From an uncultured Porphyromonas sp. (lineage in GTDB: Bacteria; Bacteroidota; Bacteroidia; Bacteroidales; Porphyromonadaceae), in assembly GCF_900541275.1 (NCBI RefSeq), contig NZ_UQJH01000006.1, positions 24,015 to 88,014 of the forward strand: a DNA stretch of 64,000 bases, read 5' to 3'. Below, piece by piece: positions 18,047-25,828 of the stretch. Every line of letters starts with the position of its first letter. Position 1 is the first letter of the stretch. A program made the translations under genes and the position numbers. Under the pieces are notes generated by a model. The model saw only the letters and a program-made list of their open reading frames with translations. It did no database searches and was not told the DNA's origin.

Positions 18047-19732
18047 TCACTCGGGAAAGTAGGGACTAAGCGGGCTAAAGAGGAGGACGCTGTAGTCGTG
18101 TGGGCGTACCTTGATGCGGTATGGTCGGTCGCTCTCTAAGGTCACCACCACCTCCTCTCCCGTGCCGAGATCCAGCTGGCGACAGCTCTTCCCTTGGGGA
18201 CAGCGAAGGGTCTCAAAGGCATGCTCCGGGATCGGCAGGGCGAGGTCGGCGGAGTGGTCAGCGAAGTTCGCCACGACGAGTGCGAGCCTGCCCGGTCTGT
18301 AGCGGAGGAAGGCGTATTGCTTACAGGGGTCCAGCCTGTCACTCACGGCGTACATAAGGTCAAAGAACAGCCCGTGGTAAAAGACCGGATAGCGTGCCAC
18401 CTCCAATAGGCGACGATACCGCTCTCGGAGCTCCTGCTGCTCCTCCGACAGCAGGACTGGGTGGTGTAGTGCCCGCATCGACTCCATCGACCAGTAGTCG
18501 TAGATCGTGGTCCGACCATTTCGTCCTGAGAAGCCCTCCTCATCCATACCATGCTCCCCGAGCATCTGCCCGAAGTAGATCATCATCGGTCCGCCGTCGA
18601 TCAGGGCGGAGACCGCTACGGCAGGGATCCCCTTGGCTCCCGTGCCGACGATGAAGTCGCTGGCGAGCCGCTGCTCATCGTGATTTTCCATAAAGTGGAG
18701 CATCAGCCCCGACAGCCCCTCCTGCGACTGCCAGACGGAAGTGATGTCGGAGGCAGCGCGCTCTCCCTTGAGGATCCCCACGAGGGTGTCGTAGAGACCG
18801 ACCTTGTCGTAGAGGTAGTCCAACCCCGCATCCAGATACTCCCGGTAGCGCCACGGCTGGTAGATCTCGCCGATAAAGAGCAACTGCGGGAAGTCGGGAC
18901 GGAGCTTTCTAATGACCCAGCGCCAGAAGGGGACCGGCACCATCTCCGCCATATCGCAGCGGAAGCCATCGACACCGAGCACAGACCAGTAGTAGAGGAT
19001 GTGGTACATCTTGGTCCAAGTGTCAGGGACCGGCTCCTCGAAGTGTGTCTCACCGGTGTCGGGGTCGACGCCATAATTGAGCTTCACCGTATCGTACCAG
19101 TCGTCCCGAGTAGGCTGAGCGTGGAAGACATCGTTGCCCGTCGCCCGTGCGGGATACTCCGAGTAGGCGGTTGGCTCAGGTCCGTAGTCTGAGCCGATCA
19201 CCAGCATCTGATCGGTGAGGTAGTAGAAGTTGTTGTCCCGGCGGAATCGCATACCCCGATCGTCCTGCTCCCCGAAGTCCTCCTCCAGTGGTGGTCTGCA
19301 GTCCGAGTGGTACTGCCGAGCGACATGATTGGGGACAAAGTCGATGATCACACCCAGTCCGGCAGCGTGCGTCCGATCCACCAGCCGGCGAAACTCGTCC
19401 CGCCTCGCAGCCGGGTCATCGGCCAAGTCGGGATCCACATCGTAGTAGTCCTTGATCGCATAGGGAGAACCGGCACGCCCCTTCACCACATCGGGGTGAT
19501 CGTGCGTGATCCCCGGGTAAGGGGTGGTGGTGGCATGCTCGAGGATACCGGTGTACCAGATATGAGTAAAGCCCAGACCTCTGAGGTCCGCGAGTCGTTC
19601 GTGGGTGAAGTGACTCAGCTTACCGCAACCGTTCTCCTCTATTGAACCACCGGGGCGATTTTTCCCGCTCACGTTGCCGTATAGACGGGGTAGCACCTGA
19701 TAGATCAGCAGCTTGCCATTATCTCCATTCAT
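18047..19732 (-). CDS. GH13 alpha-amylase family glycoside hydrolase
   Basis: This retaining alpha-glucan hydrolase or transglycosylase shows all four GH13 regions: DFVPNH, GFRCDMAEM with the nucleophile Asp, IGEIYQPW with the acid/base Glu, and MENHDEQR with the third Asp (numbered from the longer reading frame, Asp268, Glu297 and Asp360). A beta-sandwich C domain closes the chain. No signal peptide is seen, so it should act in the cytoplasm, for instance on glycogen or maltodextrins. The ATG at 19732 (MNGDNGKLLIYQVL) is preferred over one at 19756 because homology begins at KLLIYQVLPR. Its stop lies 1 nt before the Fur-family start, which is an odd pairing of functions. Confidence 0.9.
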   Translation of the reverse strand: MNGDNGKLLIYQVLPRLYGNVSGKNRPGGSIEENGCGKLSHFTHERLADLRGLGFTHIWYTGILEHATTTPYPGITHDHPDVVKGRAGSPYAIKDYYDVDPDLADDPAARRDEFRRLVDRTHAAGLGVIIDFVPNHVARQYHSDCRPPLEEDFGEQDDRGMRFRRDNNFYYLTDQMLVIGSDYGPEPTAYSEYPARATGNDVFHAQPTRDDWYDTVKLNYGVDPDTGETHFEEPVPDTWTKMYHILYYWSVLGVDGFRCDMAEMVPVPFWRWVIRKLRPDFPQLLFIGEIYQPWRYREYLDAGLDYLYDKVGLYDTLVGILKGERAASDITSVWQSQEGLSGLMLHFMENHDEQRLASDFIVGTGAKGIPAVAVSALIDGGPMMIYFGQMLGEHGMDEEGFSGRNGRTTIYDYWSMESMRALHHPVLLSEEQQELRERYRRLLEVARYPVFYHGLFFDLMYAVSDRLDPCKQYAFLRYRPGRLALVVANFADHSADLALPIPEHAFETLRCPQGKSCRQLDLGTGEEVVVTLESDRPYRIKVRPHDYSVLLFSPLSPYFPE

Positions 19733-20079
19733 GACGATGTTATCTTTGCGTACCACATATTATAGACTAACGCTTTATCACAATAGCCCAATACAGTGTC
19801 AAATGTAGCTATTTTCTCAATGATCCAAGGCAGTGACAGTGTCGTCTTGGCTGAGATATGGGCACTTAACTTCTCTGAAAGCTTTAGTGACGCAAATATA
19901 CCACCTCCACATAAGGGGATTGTCTCCTATGGTCTCTCCGGGTCTCTTTCTATCTATTAAGGACTAAAAATGTAGACTACGGGGACACTTTTTTTGAGTC
20001 CCCAAATAAGAAGAGAGATCCCACAGGCAATCCTGTGAGACCTCTCGGTAGATTAGTGAGTGTTCCCTAAGGGATCAGA
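19733..20079. other. Intergenic region: weak promoter box and ompA terminator
   Basis: This 347-bp gap has no credible ORF. The minus strand has a -7-like TATATTTG at 19893-19900, about 160 nt before the amylase start. A hairpin at 20012-20046 closes the ompA transcript. The rest is A/T-rich and shows nothing recognisable. Confidence 0.5.
20012..20046 (-). terminator. Hairpin after the OmpA gene
   Basis: GAGAG.TC.CACAGG pairs with CCTGTG.GA.CTCTC around a CAAT loop, 34 nt past the ompA stop. A few mismatches and a short A/T flank make it moderate. Confidence 0.5.
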
Positions 20080-21291
20080 TCACTTGCTCTTCATGATGAC
20101 TACGCGGTTCCAGGCGTTGATGTCATAGGGCTGAACGTCAGAGCCCTTGTAGTCGATCGTGATCAGCTCAGAAGGTACACCATACTCGTTGATGAGCTTG
20201 TCAGCAACGTTGCGGGCACGCTTCTCAGAGAGCTGCATATTGTAGTCAGAGGTACCGGTCTGTACGTCAGCGTAGCCGGTGACGGTGATCGGGGTGTTGT
20301 TAGCCTTGACGTACTCAGCGGTGTTGTAGAGGTTGATCTCCTGGTTCTTGTCGATCTTAGAGCTGTCGATACGGAAGTAAACGACATTCTCATAGCTCTG
20401 AGCTACAGCAGCGGACTGTACCTCAGGGCACTCAGGGCAGCGTACGGGACGCTTGCTGAGCTCAGCATTCTGGCTGCGGAGGTCGTTGAGCTGGCTCTGG
20501 AGGCCATTGACGAGATCCCAGTCCATAGGCTGTACACCATTGAACTCTACGTCACCTACGTTGAAGGTAAGACCACCGCGAACGCCAGTGATGATGTCAC
20601 CCTTGTCGTAGCCAGGTACGAAGGTAGCCTGGGGAGCGATGGTCAGAGCCACACGCGGGGTGAAGTTGATGTTGAAGTCAATACCGAGGTTGGCAGAGAT
20701 AGCGTGATCGATCTCACCGAAGAACTGATCCTTAGCACCATTCACCTTAGTGTCGGTGAAGATAGCCTTGAAGTTCTCATCAGATGCCTTCTGATCCACA
20801 CCCATAATGTTGGAGCCAAAGTAACCCAGACCGAGGTAGGGCACTACGTGGAAGACACGATTGGCATCGTAGGGAGCAAAGTAATTGGTGATGTCGAAGA
20901 GGAAATCAAAGTGGGGATTGATGGCGCGAAGCTCGATAGGCTTAGCGGCACCAAAGGCCTTGATGTTGTTGTAGTCGATAGCCAGACGGGTACCGAAGTA
21001 GGGGTTGTGCCACTGACCTACAGCAATGCCGGCACTCCAGCTAAACTTGTCACCAAAGGCTGCGTCTCTCTGGGCCTTTACGACAGCACCATCCTTCCAG
21101 TGAGTGTAGAAGGGGACGTTGATGCCACCGAGAGCCTGGATGAACCAGTGGCTGCTGGTGGGCTCAAAAGCCACCTTGTTGGCGGGGGTCTCAGCGAGGT
21201 ACTCCTCGTTGGACTTAACCTCCTGTGCGTTTACTGACATGCCGATGAGGCCTGCAGCAACTGCGGAGAGAGTAAGAAGAGTCTTTCTCAT
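20080..21291 (-). CDS. OmpA-family major outer-membrane protein (Pgm6/7-like)
   Basis: OmpA proteins tie the outer membrane to peptidoglycan. This 403-residue protein has a signal peptide ending SVNAQE, an N-terminal 8-strand barrel (about residues 45-240), a short coiled coil (VNGLQSQLNDLRSQNAELSK), a Cys-bearing hinge RPVRCPECPEV, and a C-terminal OmpA domain (about 280-403) with NVVYFRIDSSKID, VTGYADVQTGTSDYN and LSEKRARNVADKL. The Asp and Arg needed for diaminopimelate binding are present. The hinge CPECPE could form disulfides, as reported for the P. gingivalis Pgm6/Pgm7 trimer. A -7 box lies 112 nt upstream, leaving a long leader. Confidence 0.95.
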   Translation of the reverse strand: MRKTLLTLSAVAAGLIGMSVNAQEVKSNEEYLAETPANKVAFEPTSSHWFIQALGGINVPFYTHWKDGAVVKAQRDAAFGDKFSWSAGIAVGQWHNPYFGTRLAIDYNNIKAFGAAKPIELRAINPHFDFLFDITNYFAPYDANRVFHVVPYLGLGYFGSNIMGVDQKASDENFKAIFTDTKVNGAKDQFFGEIDHAISANLGIDFNINFTPRVALTIAPQATFVPGYDKGDIITGVRGGLTFNVGDVEFNGVQPMDWDLVNGLQSQLNDLRSQNAELSKRPVRCPECPEVQSAAVAQSYENVVYFRIDSSKIDKNQEINLYNTAEYVKANNTPITVTGYADVQTGTSDYNMQLSEKRARNVADKLINEYGVPSELITIDYKGSDVQPYDINAWNRVVIMKSK

Positions 21292-21402
21292 AATTTCCTA
21301 AGTTCGTTAGTGTATATTAATAATGTATGTTATCTGTTTTGGTTAGGCCTTCTCGCACCGCTCAGTCAAGAGCCGGCTTGAGGACTACCTGCCATTTCGA
21401 TA

Positions 21403-21410
21403 CAAAGGTA
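21403..21410 (-). promoter_or_regulatory. -7 promoter box for the OmpA gene
   Basis: The minus strand reads TACCTTTG with an A/T-rich upstream region; the 5' leader would be about 105 nt. Confidence 0.6.
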
Positions 21411-21496
21411 GTAAATAAAATCTTATTTCATCAAAATCGCTGTCCTATCGCTCAAATGAGAGACCAAATCAGGCTTTTGCACTCCTCCTACGAGAC

Positions 21497-22021
21497 TTAA
21501 GCCCCTCTCCGTCTCAGGATCTCTGCTCTCAGGATCGCATCGCGGAGGGTCTGGCTCCTATCCTCAGTGTCGAAGAGTTCGCTCCCGAGACACTCCTCTG
21601 GCTCGTTAGCCACTGAGTGGGAGAGGTGCTCCATCTCATCCTGACGTCGCTGTAGGATATACTCGCTCGGCCTGAGCGTGCTGTGGTAGTCCCTCATCCG
21701 CATCGTCGTGTCGGTGGAGGCCGGGGTCATAGCAGGTCCTCTCATCTCGTCCACGACCTGAGGCACCGGGGGCATCTGCTTTGTCCGCTTCCTCCGATGA
21801 GGCTTCTCGGGCTCTACCGCTGGCTTTAGGAGTTCGCTCAGCGCCCGCCGGAGATCACCCGGCTCCACCTCCTTGCCCTTCTCGGCCTCGCCCCTGATCT
21901 TACCACGAGTCGGCTTTCCCGTCCTCGTCCGATCGCGCTTCGGAGAGGAGAGGAGCCTACCTGCTTCGGAGAAGAGCCTACCTACTACGATGAGAGCGAT
22001 GATGATCAGTAGCTTGTGCAT
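21497..22021 (-). CDS. Small membrane-anchored protein of unknown function
   Basis: This 174-residue protein has one N-terminal hydrophobic segment (MHKLLIIIALIVVGRLFSEA) and a hydrophilic, basic remainder (RDRTRTGKPTRGKIRGEAEK, KPHRRKRTKQMPPVPQ) ending in an acidic, helical tail. It looks like a type II-anchored or secreted protein with its bulk disordered. No family is recognised. The ORF has a -7 box 35 nt upstream and normal codon use, which supports it as real. It is divergent from miaB. Confidence 0.65.
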   Translation of the reverse strand: MHKLLIIIALIVVGRLFSEAGRLLSSPKRDRTRTGKPTRGKIRGEAEKGKEVEPGDLRRALSELLKPAVEPEKPHRRKRTKQMPPVPQVVDEMRGPAMTPASTDTTMRMRDYHSTLRPSEYILQRRQDEMEHLSHSVANEPEECLGSELFDTEDRSQTLRDAILRAEILRRRGA

Positions 22022-22055
22022 TGTCTCAGGTGCTTCTAAGTCAGTGATTGTGATC

Positions 22056-22063
22056 CAAATTTA
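22056..22063 (-). promoter_or_regulatory. -7 promoter box for the 21497-22021 gene
   Basis: The minus strand reads TAAATTTG, matching TAnnTTTG, 35 nt before the ATG. Confidence 0.5.
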
Positions 22064-22148
22064 AGCAAATAAGCGACACCATCCACCTTTCCTCCCTATG
22101 CGTCTGATGCCGAAAGGGCGGAATGGTTTAAGCCCCCACCCTTTTTCG

Positions 22149-22156
22149 TACCTTTG
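22149..22156 (+). promoter_or_regulatory. -7 promoter box for miaB
   Basis: TACCTTTG lies 25 nt before the ATG at 22181. Its position inside an upstream TTG-initiated reading shows that the TTG at 22154 is not the start. Confidence 0.6.
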
Positions 22157-22180
22157 CGGTCGCTAAAGAGACGCCATAAG

Positions 22181-23515
22181 ATGCAGACAACGAAATACCT
22201 ATACTTAGAGACCTACGGTTGCCAGATGAATGTCGCTGACTCCGAGGTGATACGCGCTGTAATGCAGACCATAGGGTACGAGATGACTGAGGAGATCGAC
22301 CAAGCCGATGCGATCTTCCTCAATACCTGCTCTGTGCGAGAGAATGCGGAGCAGAAGATCTATACCCGCCTCTCCCAGCTGAGAGCTCTGCGGGAGAGGC
22401 TCGCCCGCCCTATCGTCATCGGTGTGCTGGGCTGTATGGCGGAGAATGTGAGGGAAGCACTCATCACCAAGCACCACGCCGACCTGGTCGCCGGGCCCGA
22501 CTCCTACCAAGACCTACCCAATCTCGTCAGCGCCGCCGAGGCGGGTGAGCCGGCAGTCAATGTCACCCTCTCCCGATCCGAGACCTACGCCGACATCGTG
22601 CCGGTAAAGCTCCCCGGGGTCCACATCTCAGGATACCTATCTATAATGAGAGGGTGCGACCAATTCTGCACCTACTGCATCGTCCCCTACACTCGGGGGC
22701 GGGAGCGGAGCCGGGAGGTGGAGAGCATCCTCACCGAGCTCGACATGATGCGGGAGATGGGCTATCGGGAGGTGGTGCTCCTCGGACAGACGGTTGACGC
22801 ATACTCCTACACGGACGAGGCAGGAGAGACGACCGACTTCCCACGTCTCCTCAGTATGGTAGCCGATCGGGCTCCTGAGATGCGGATCCGCTTCACGTCA
22901 CCCAATCCCATGGACATGACCGATGAGACCCTCCACGCCATGGCAGCGCATCCCAATATCTGTCGCCACATCCACCTGCCCCTCCAGAGTGGATCCGATG
23001 CCGTACTCAAGCGGATGCGTCGCGGGTATGACGTCGCTCAGTACAAGAGGCGAGTCGAGGCGATCCACCGGATCCTCCCCGACTGCGCCATCACCACCGA
23101 CATGATCACCGGATTCTGTGGCGAGACGGAGGAGGACTTCTGCGAGACCCTCGAGCTGATGGAGTGGGTCCCCTTCGACAGCGCCTACATGTTCTACTAC
23201 TCGGAGCGCCCCGGCACCTACGCTGCCAAGTACCTCGCCGACGATGTGCCCGAGGAGGTCAAGATCGACCGGCTCAGCCGTATGATCGACCTGCAGCGCC
23301 GACTCTCTGAGGAGTCGAATAGGCGACAGATCGGACTGGATGTGGAGGTCCTCGTGGAGGGCTTCTCCAAGCGATCCAGAGCCCAGCTCTCCGGCCGCAC
23401 CTCGCAGGACAAGGTGGTGGTCTTTGACAAAAAGGAGGGCATACACTTCGGTGACACGGTCCGCTGCCACATCGACGACGTCACCAGCGCCACCCTACTC
23501 GGACACCTCGTCTGA
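22181..23515 (+). CDS. miaB: tRNA-2-methylthio-N6-dimethylallyladenosine synthase
   Basis: MiaB adds a methylthio group to i6A37 of tRNAs reading UNN codons. The 444-residue protein has the N-terminal UPF0004 domain with cluster ligands Cys14, Cys50 and Cys85, and the radical-SAM motif RGCDQFCTYCIVPYTRG (Cys159, Cys163, Cys166). The C-terminal TRAM domain (about 380-444, EVLVEGFSKRSRAQLSGRT) follows. The start MQTTKYLYLETYGCQMN is set by homology and by the promoter box just upstream. It is transcribed alone and ends at a strong terminator. Confidence 0.97.
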   Translation: MQTTKYLYLETYGCQMNVADSEVIRAVMQTIGYEMTEEIDQADAIFLNTCSVRENAEQKIYTRLSQLRALRERLARPIVIGVLGCMAENVREALITKHHADLVAGPDSYQDLPNLVSAAEAGEPAVNVTLSRSETYADIVPVKLPGVHISGYLSIMRGCDQFCTYCIVPYTRGRERSREVESILTELDMMREMGYREVVLLGQTVDAYSYTDEAGETTDFPRLLSMVADRAPEMRIRFTSPNPMDMTDETLHAMAAHPNICRHIHLPLQSGSDAVLKRMRRGYDVAQYKRRVEAIHRILPDCAITTDMITGFCGETEEDFCETLELMEWVPFDSAYMFYYSERPGTYAAKYLADDVPEEVKIDRLSRMIDLQRRLSEESNRRQIGLDVEVLVEGFSKRSRAQLSGRTSQDKVVVFDKKEGIHFGDTVRCHIDDVTSATLLGHLV

Positions 23516-23540
23516 CCGGCTGGCATACCATATAATATAA

Positions 23541-23580
23541 GGAGATCTGATCCACGATGTGATCAGATCTCCTTTTTTTA
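23541..23580 (+). terminator. Rho-independent terminator of miaB
   Basis: A perfect 12-bp stem (GGAGATCTGATC at 23541-23552 with its complement at 23561-23572) and an 8-nt loop are followed by seven T's. It sits between convergent genes. Confidence 0.92.
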
Positions 23581-23606
23581 TGGATAAAAGAGGCTTGCCT
23601 CCTATC

Positions 23607-25544
23607 TTACTCCTCCGAGTCCTTCTCTCGGCGACGGGGGCGGAAAGAGCGGGGTCGCTCCTCACGGTCATCATAGCGTCGAGGCCGACGCTCCTGGCGA
23701 TCATCATCGCCTAATTTCGCGCGGAAGGCAGGCTGGCTGTCGTCTCTGCGGTCAGAGCGACGAGGGCGGAAGCCCTCCCCACCGGAGCGGCGCTCGAAGC
23801 GACGCGGACGATCCTCCGACTGCTCGCCATCCCGATCCCTATACGGGTGGCGCTCGAAGCGACGCGGACGATCCTCCGACTGCTCGCCATCCCGATCCCT
23901 ATACGGGTGGCGCTCGAAGCGACGCGGACGATCCTCCGACTGCTCGCCATCCCGATCCCTATACGGACGGCGCTCGAAGCGACGCGGACGATCCTCCGAC
24001 TGCTCGCCATCCCGACCCCTATACGGGCGACGCTCGAAGCGACGCGGACGATCCTCTGACTGCTCACCATCCCGACTCCTATACGGGCGACGCTCGAAGC
24101 GACGCGGACGATCCTCTGACTGCTCACCATCCCGACTCCTATACGGGCGACGCTCGAAGCGACGCAGACGATCCTCTGACTGCTCGCCATCACCAGCGGG
24201 ACGCTTCCCATAGGGCTTGCCACTCCGGTGCGGACGACGCTCCCGGTCGCTGTCGAAGGTCTGATCATCCTTACGGTAACCAGTCATCGATCGACGGAAG
24301 TTCTCCTGCTCTCTATAGAATGAACCACGCTCCTCGAGAGGCTCCAGCTCTCCCGCATCCGACAGCTCCTGCAGATGCTCGTCACGCTTCCCGGCAAAGA
24401 GCTCGTAGCCACGCAGCTCACACGGGATGGAGCCATTGTACAGCTCCTGCCTTACGGACTGCTTCAGCCCCACGGCATCAAATCCCTCCTGGCCCGAGGA
24501 GATGATCCACGCCTTCCAGCCCGAGAAGGCGTGCTTAAGCGTCGAGCCGATGGAGCCATACAGCCCCTCGACCGACTCAGGGCGCATACGCTCCCCATAA
24601 GGCGGATTCATCACGATGAGCCCGGTGTCGGCAGGTCGGTTGTCGAGCGTATAGGCATCGACAGGGCAGACATTGAGGTCAATGTACTTCTGCACGCCTG
24701 CACGCTGGATATTCGTTCGGGCGATGGCGATCGCCTTAGGATTGATGTCCGAGCCATAGATCTTATGCTTCGGCTCCACCTCATCCCAGTCCTCAAGGAC
24801 CTCATCGAGTAGCGACCGGTCAAAGTCGAGCCACCGCTCAAAGGCAAAGTGATCCCTGAAGATACCCGGTGGCACATGCGCTGCCATCAGGGCCGCCTCA
24901 GTCAGGAACGTCCCCGAGCCACACATCGGGTCCAGCAGGACGCAGCTGTCATCCCATCCGGCACGCATCAGGATCCCCGCTGCCAGCACCTCGCTGATCG
25001 GTGCAGGTCCCTGCGCCACCCGGTAGCCCCGCTTATGGAGCGACTCCCCAGAGGCGTCGAGCGCCAGCGTCACCACCGTGTCAGCGACATGGACGTGGAA
25101 GCGCACGTCCGGATCCGTCACCGCGACATTGGGGCGACGATCGGCGTGCTCCCGGAAGAAGTCCGACACCGCATCCTTGGCGCGGTAGGCGACAAACTTG
25201 CTGTGTGTGAAGACATCCGAGTAGACCACCGTGTCGAAGGCAAAAGAGCTATTGGGCTCCAGGAAGTCCCCCCAGTTCACATCATTATGCAGATGCTCGT
25301 AGAGCTCGTCCGCATTAGTAGCCTCAAATTGATCAATCGGGACCAGCACCCTCAGAGCGGTGCGCAGATGGACATTGGCTTTGTAGAGAAGGCGCTTATC
25401 GCCCCTAAAAGCAACCATACGACGCCCCGGCTTAACATCAGACGCGCCCAGGGCTTCCAGCTCTTTACAGAGGATATCCTCCAGGCCCGCCATCGTCTTG
25501 GCGAGCATATCGAAGGTGCCCTCGGTATGACTTACACTCATCAA
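23607..25544 (-). CDS. THUMP-domain 23S rRNA methyltransferase (RlmL-type) with Arg-rich repeat tail
   Basis: The N-terminal part carries a THUMP RNA-binding domain and a class I SAM-dependent methyltransferase with the RlmL/YpsC layout: DPMCGSGTFLTEAAL (SAM site), YGSDINPKAIAIA and the N2-guanine catalytic motif MNPPYGERM (near residue 315). Its relatives methylate 23S rRNA guanine. From about residue 449 to 585 the chain consists of nearly identical 20-residue units (DGEQSEDRPRRFERRPYRSR), then a basic end rich in Arg, Asp and Glu. The tail is probably disordered and RNA-binding. The start could be the first or second Met. A promoter box lies 27 nt upstream. Confidence 0.9.
   Translation of the reverse strand: MMSVSHTEGTFDMLAKTMAGLEDILCKELEALGASDVKPGRRMVAFRGDKRLLYKANVHLRTALRVLVPIDQFEATNADELYEHLHNDVNWGDFLEPNSSFAFDTVVYSDVFTHSKFVAYRAKDAVSDFFREHADRRPNVAVTDPDVRFHVHVADTVVTLALDASGESLHKRGYRVAQGPAPISEVLAAGILMRAGWDDSCVLLDPMCGSGTFLTEAALMAAHVPPGIFRDHFAFERWLDFDRSLLDEVLEDWDEVEPKHKIYGSDINPKAIAIARTNIQRAGVQKYIDLNVCPVDAYTLDNRPADTGLIVMNPPYGERMRPESVEGLYGSIGSTLKHAFSGWKAWIISSGQEGFDAVGLKQSVRQELYNGSIPCELRGYELFAGKRDEHLQELSDAGELEPLEERGSFYREQENFRRSMTGYRKDDQTFDSDRERRPHRSGKPYGKRPAGDGEQSEDRLRRFERRPYRSRDGEQSEDRPRRFERRPYRSRDGEQSEDRPRRFERRPYRGRDGEQSEDRPRRFERRPYRDRDGEQSEDRPRRFERHPYRDRDGEQSEDRPRRFERHPYRDRDGEQSEDRPRRFERRSGGEGFRPRRSDRRDDSQPAFRAKLGDDDRQERRPRRYDDREERPRSFRPRRREKDSEE
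23789..24200. repeat. 60-bp in-frame tandem repeat, about 6.8 copies
   Basis: Consecutive 60-bp units are nearly identical; the two at 23821 and 23881 are exact copies, and others differ by a few bases. Each encodes 20 residues of the methyltransferase tail. Copy number is likely to vary between strains by slippage or recombination without shifting frame. Confidence 0.95.
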
Positions 25545-25570
25545 ATAAGTATTCTTTGTTTATTATCCGG

Positions 25571-25578
25571 CAAAGGTA
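25571..25578 (-). promoter_or_regulatory. -7 promoter box for the THUMP methyltransferase
   Basis: The minus strand reads TACCTTTG, 27 nt before the ATG. Confidence 0.55.
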
Positions 25579-25662
25579 CGAAGAATAAGACCGCTACAAA
25601 ATGCCCCACAGCATAGCCCCTGCTGGGCATACACACCGGGACCACCAGAGGACACCACTAGT

Positions 25663-25700
25663 CTAATGCCGGTAATAGATGCAGCTCTTACCGCTCTTAG
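25663..25700. repeat. Decayed 22-bp-period palindrome array
   Basis: CTAATGCCGGTAATAG (25663-25678) matches the unit CTAATACCGATATTAG at 13 of 16 positions. Exactly 22 bp later CTCTTACCGCTCTTAG (25685-25700) matches at 12 of 16. The exact spacing suggests a degraded member of the family; it lies upstream of the sppA promoter. Confidence 0.5.
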
Positions 25701-25758
25701 ACCGCTGTGTAAGAAAAGGACTTTCGGGTGCTAATTTCTATCATTTCATAAAGATTGG

Positions 25759-25766
25759 TAAGTTTG
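25759..25766 (+). promoter_or_regulatory. -7 promoter box for sppA
   Basis: TAAGTTTG matches TAnnTTTG, 63 nt before the ATG at 25829. Confidence 0.5.
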
Positions 25767-25828
25767 TGGGTGAGGGTGGAGGGAGTACCATCCGGGATAT
25801 AAGTCAAAGACAACATACAACTTCGGTA

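Noticed and set aside
23789..24200. CRISPR-like array
   Set aside because: The 60-bp units are contiguous without unique spacers and are in frame within a gene.
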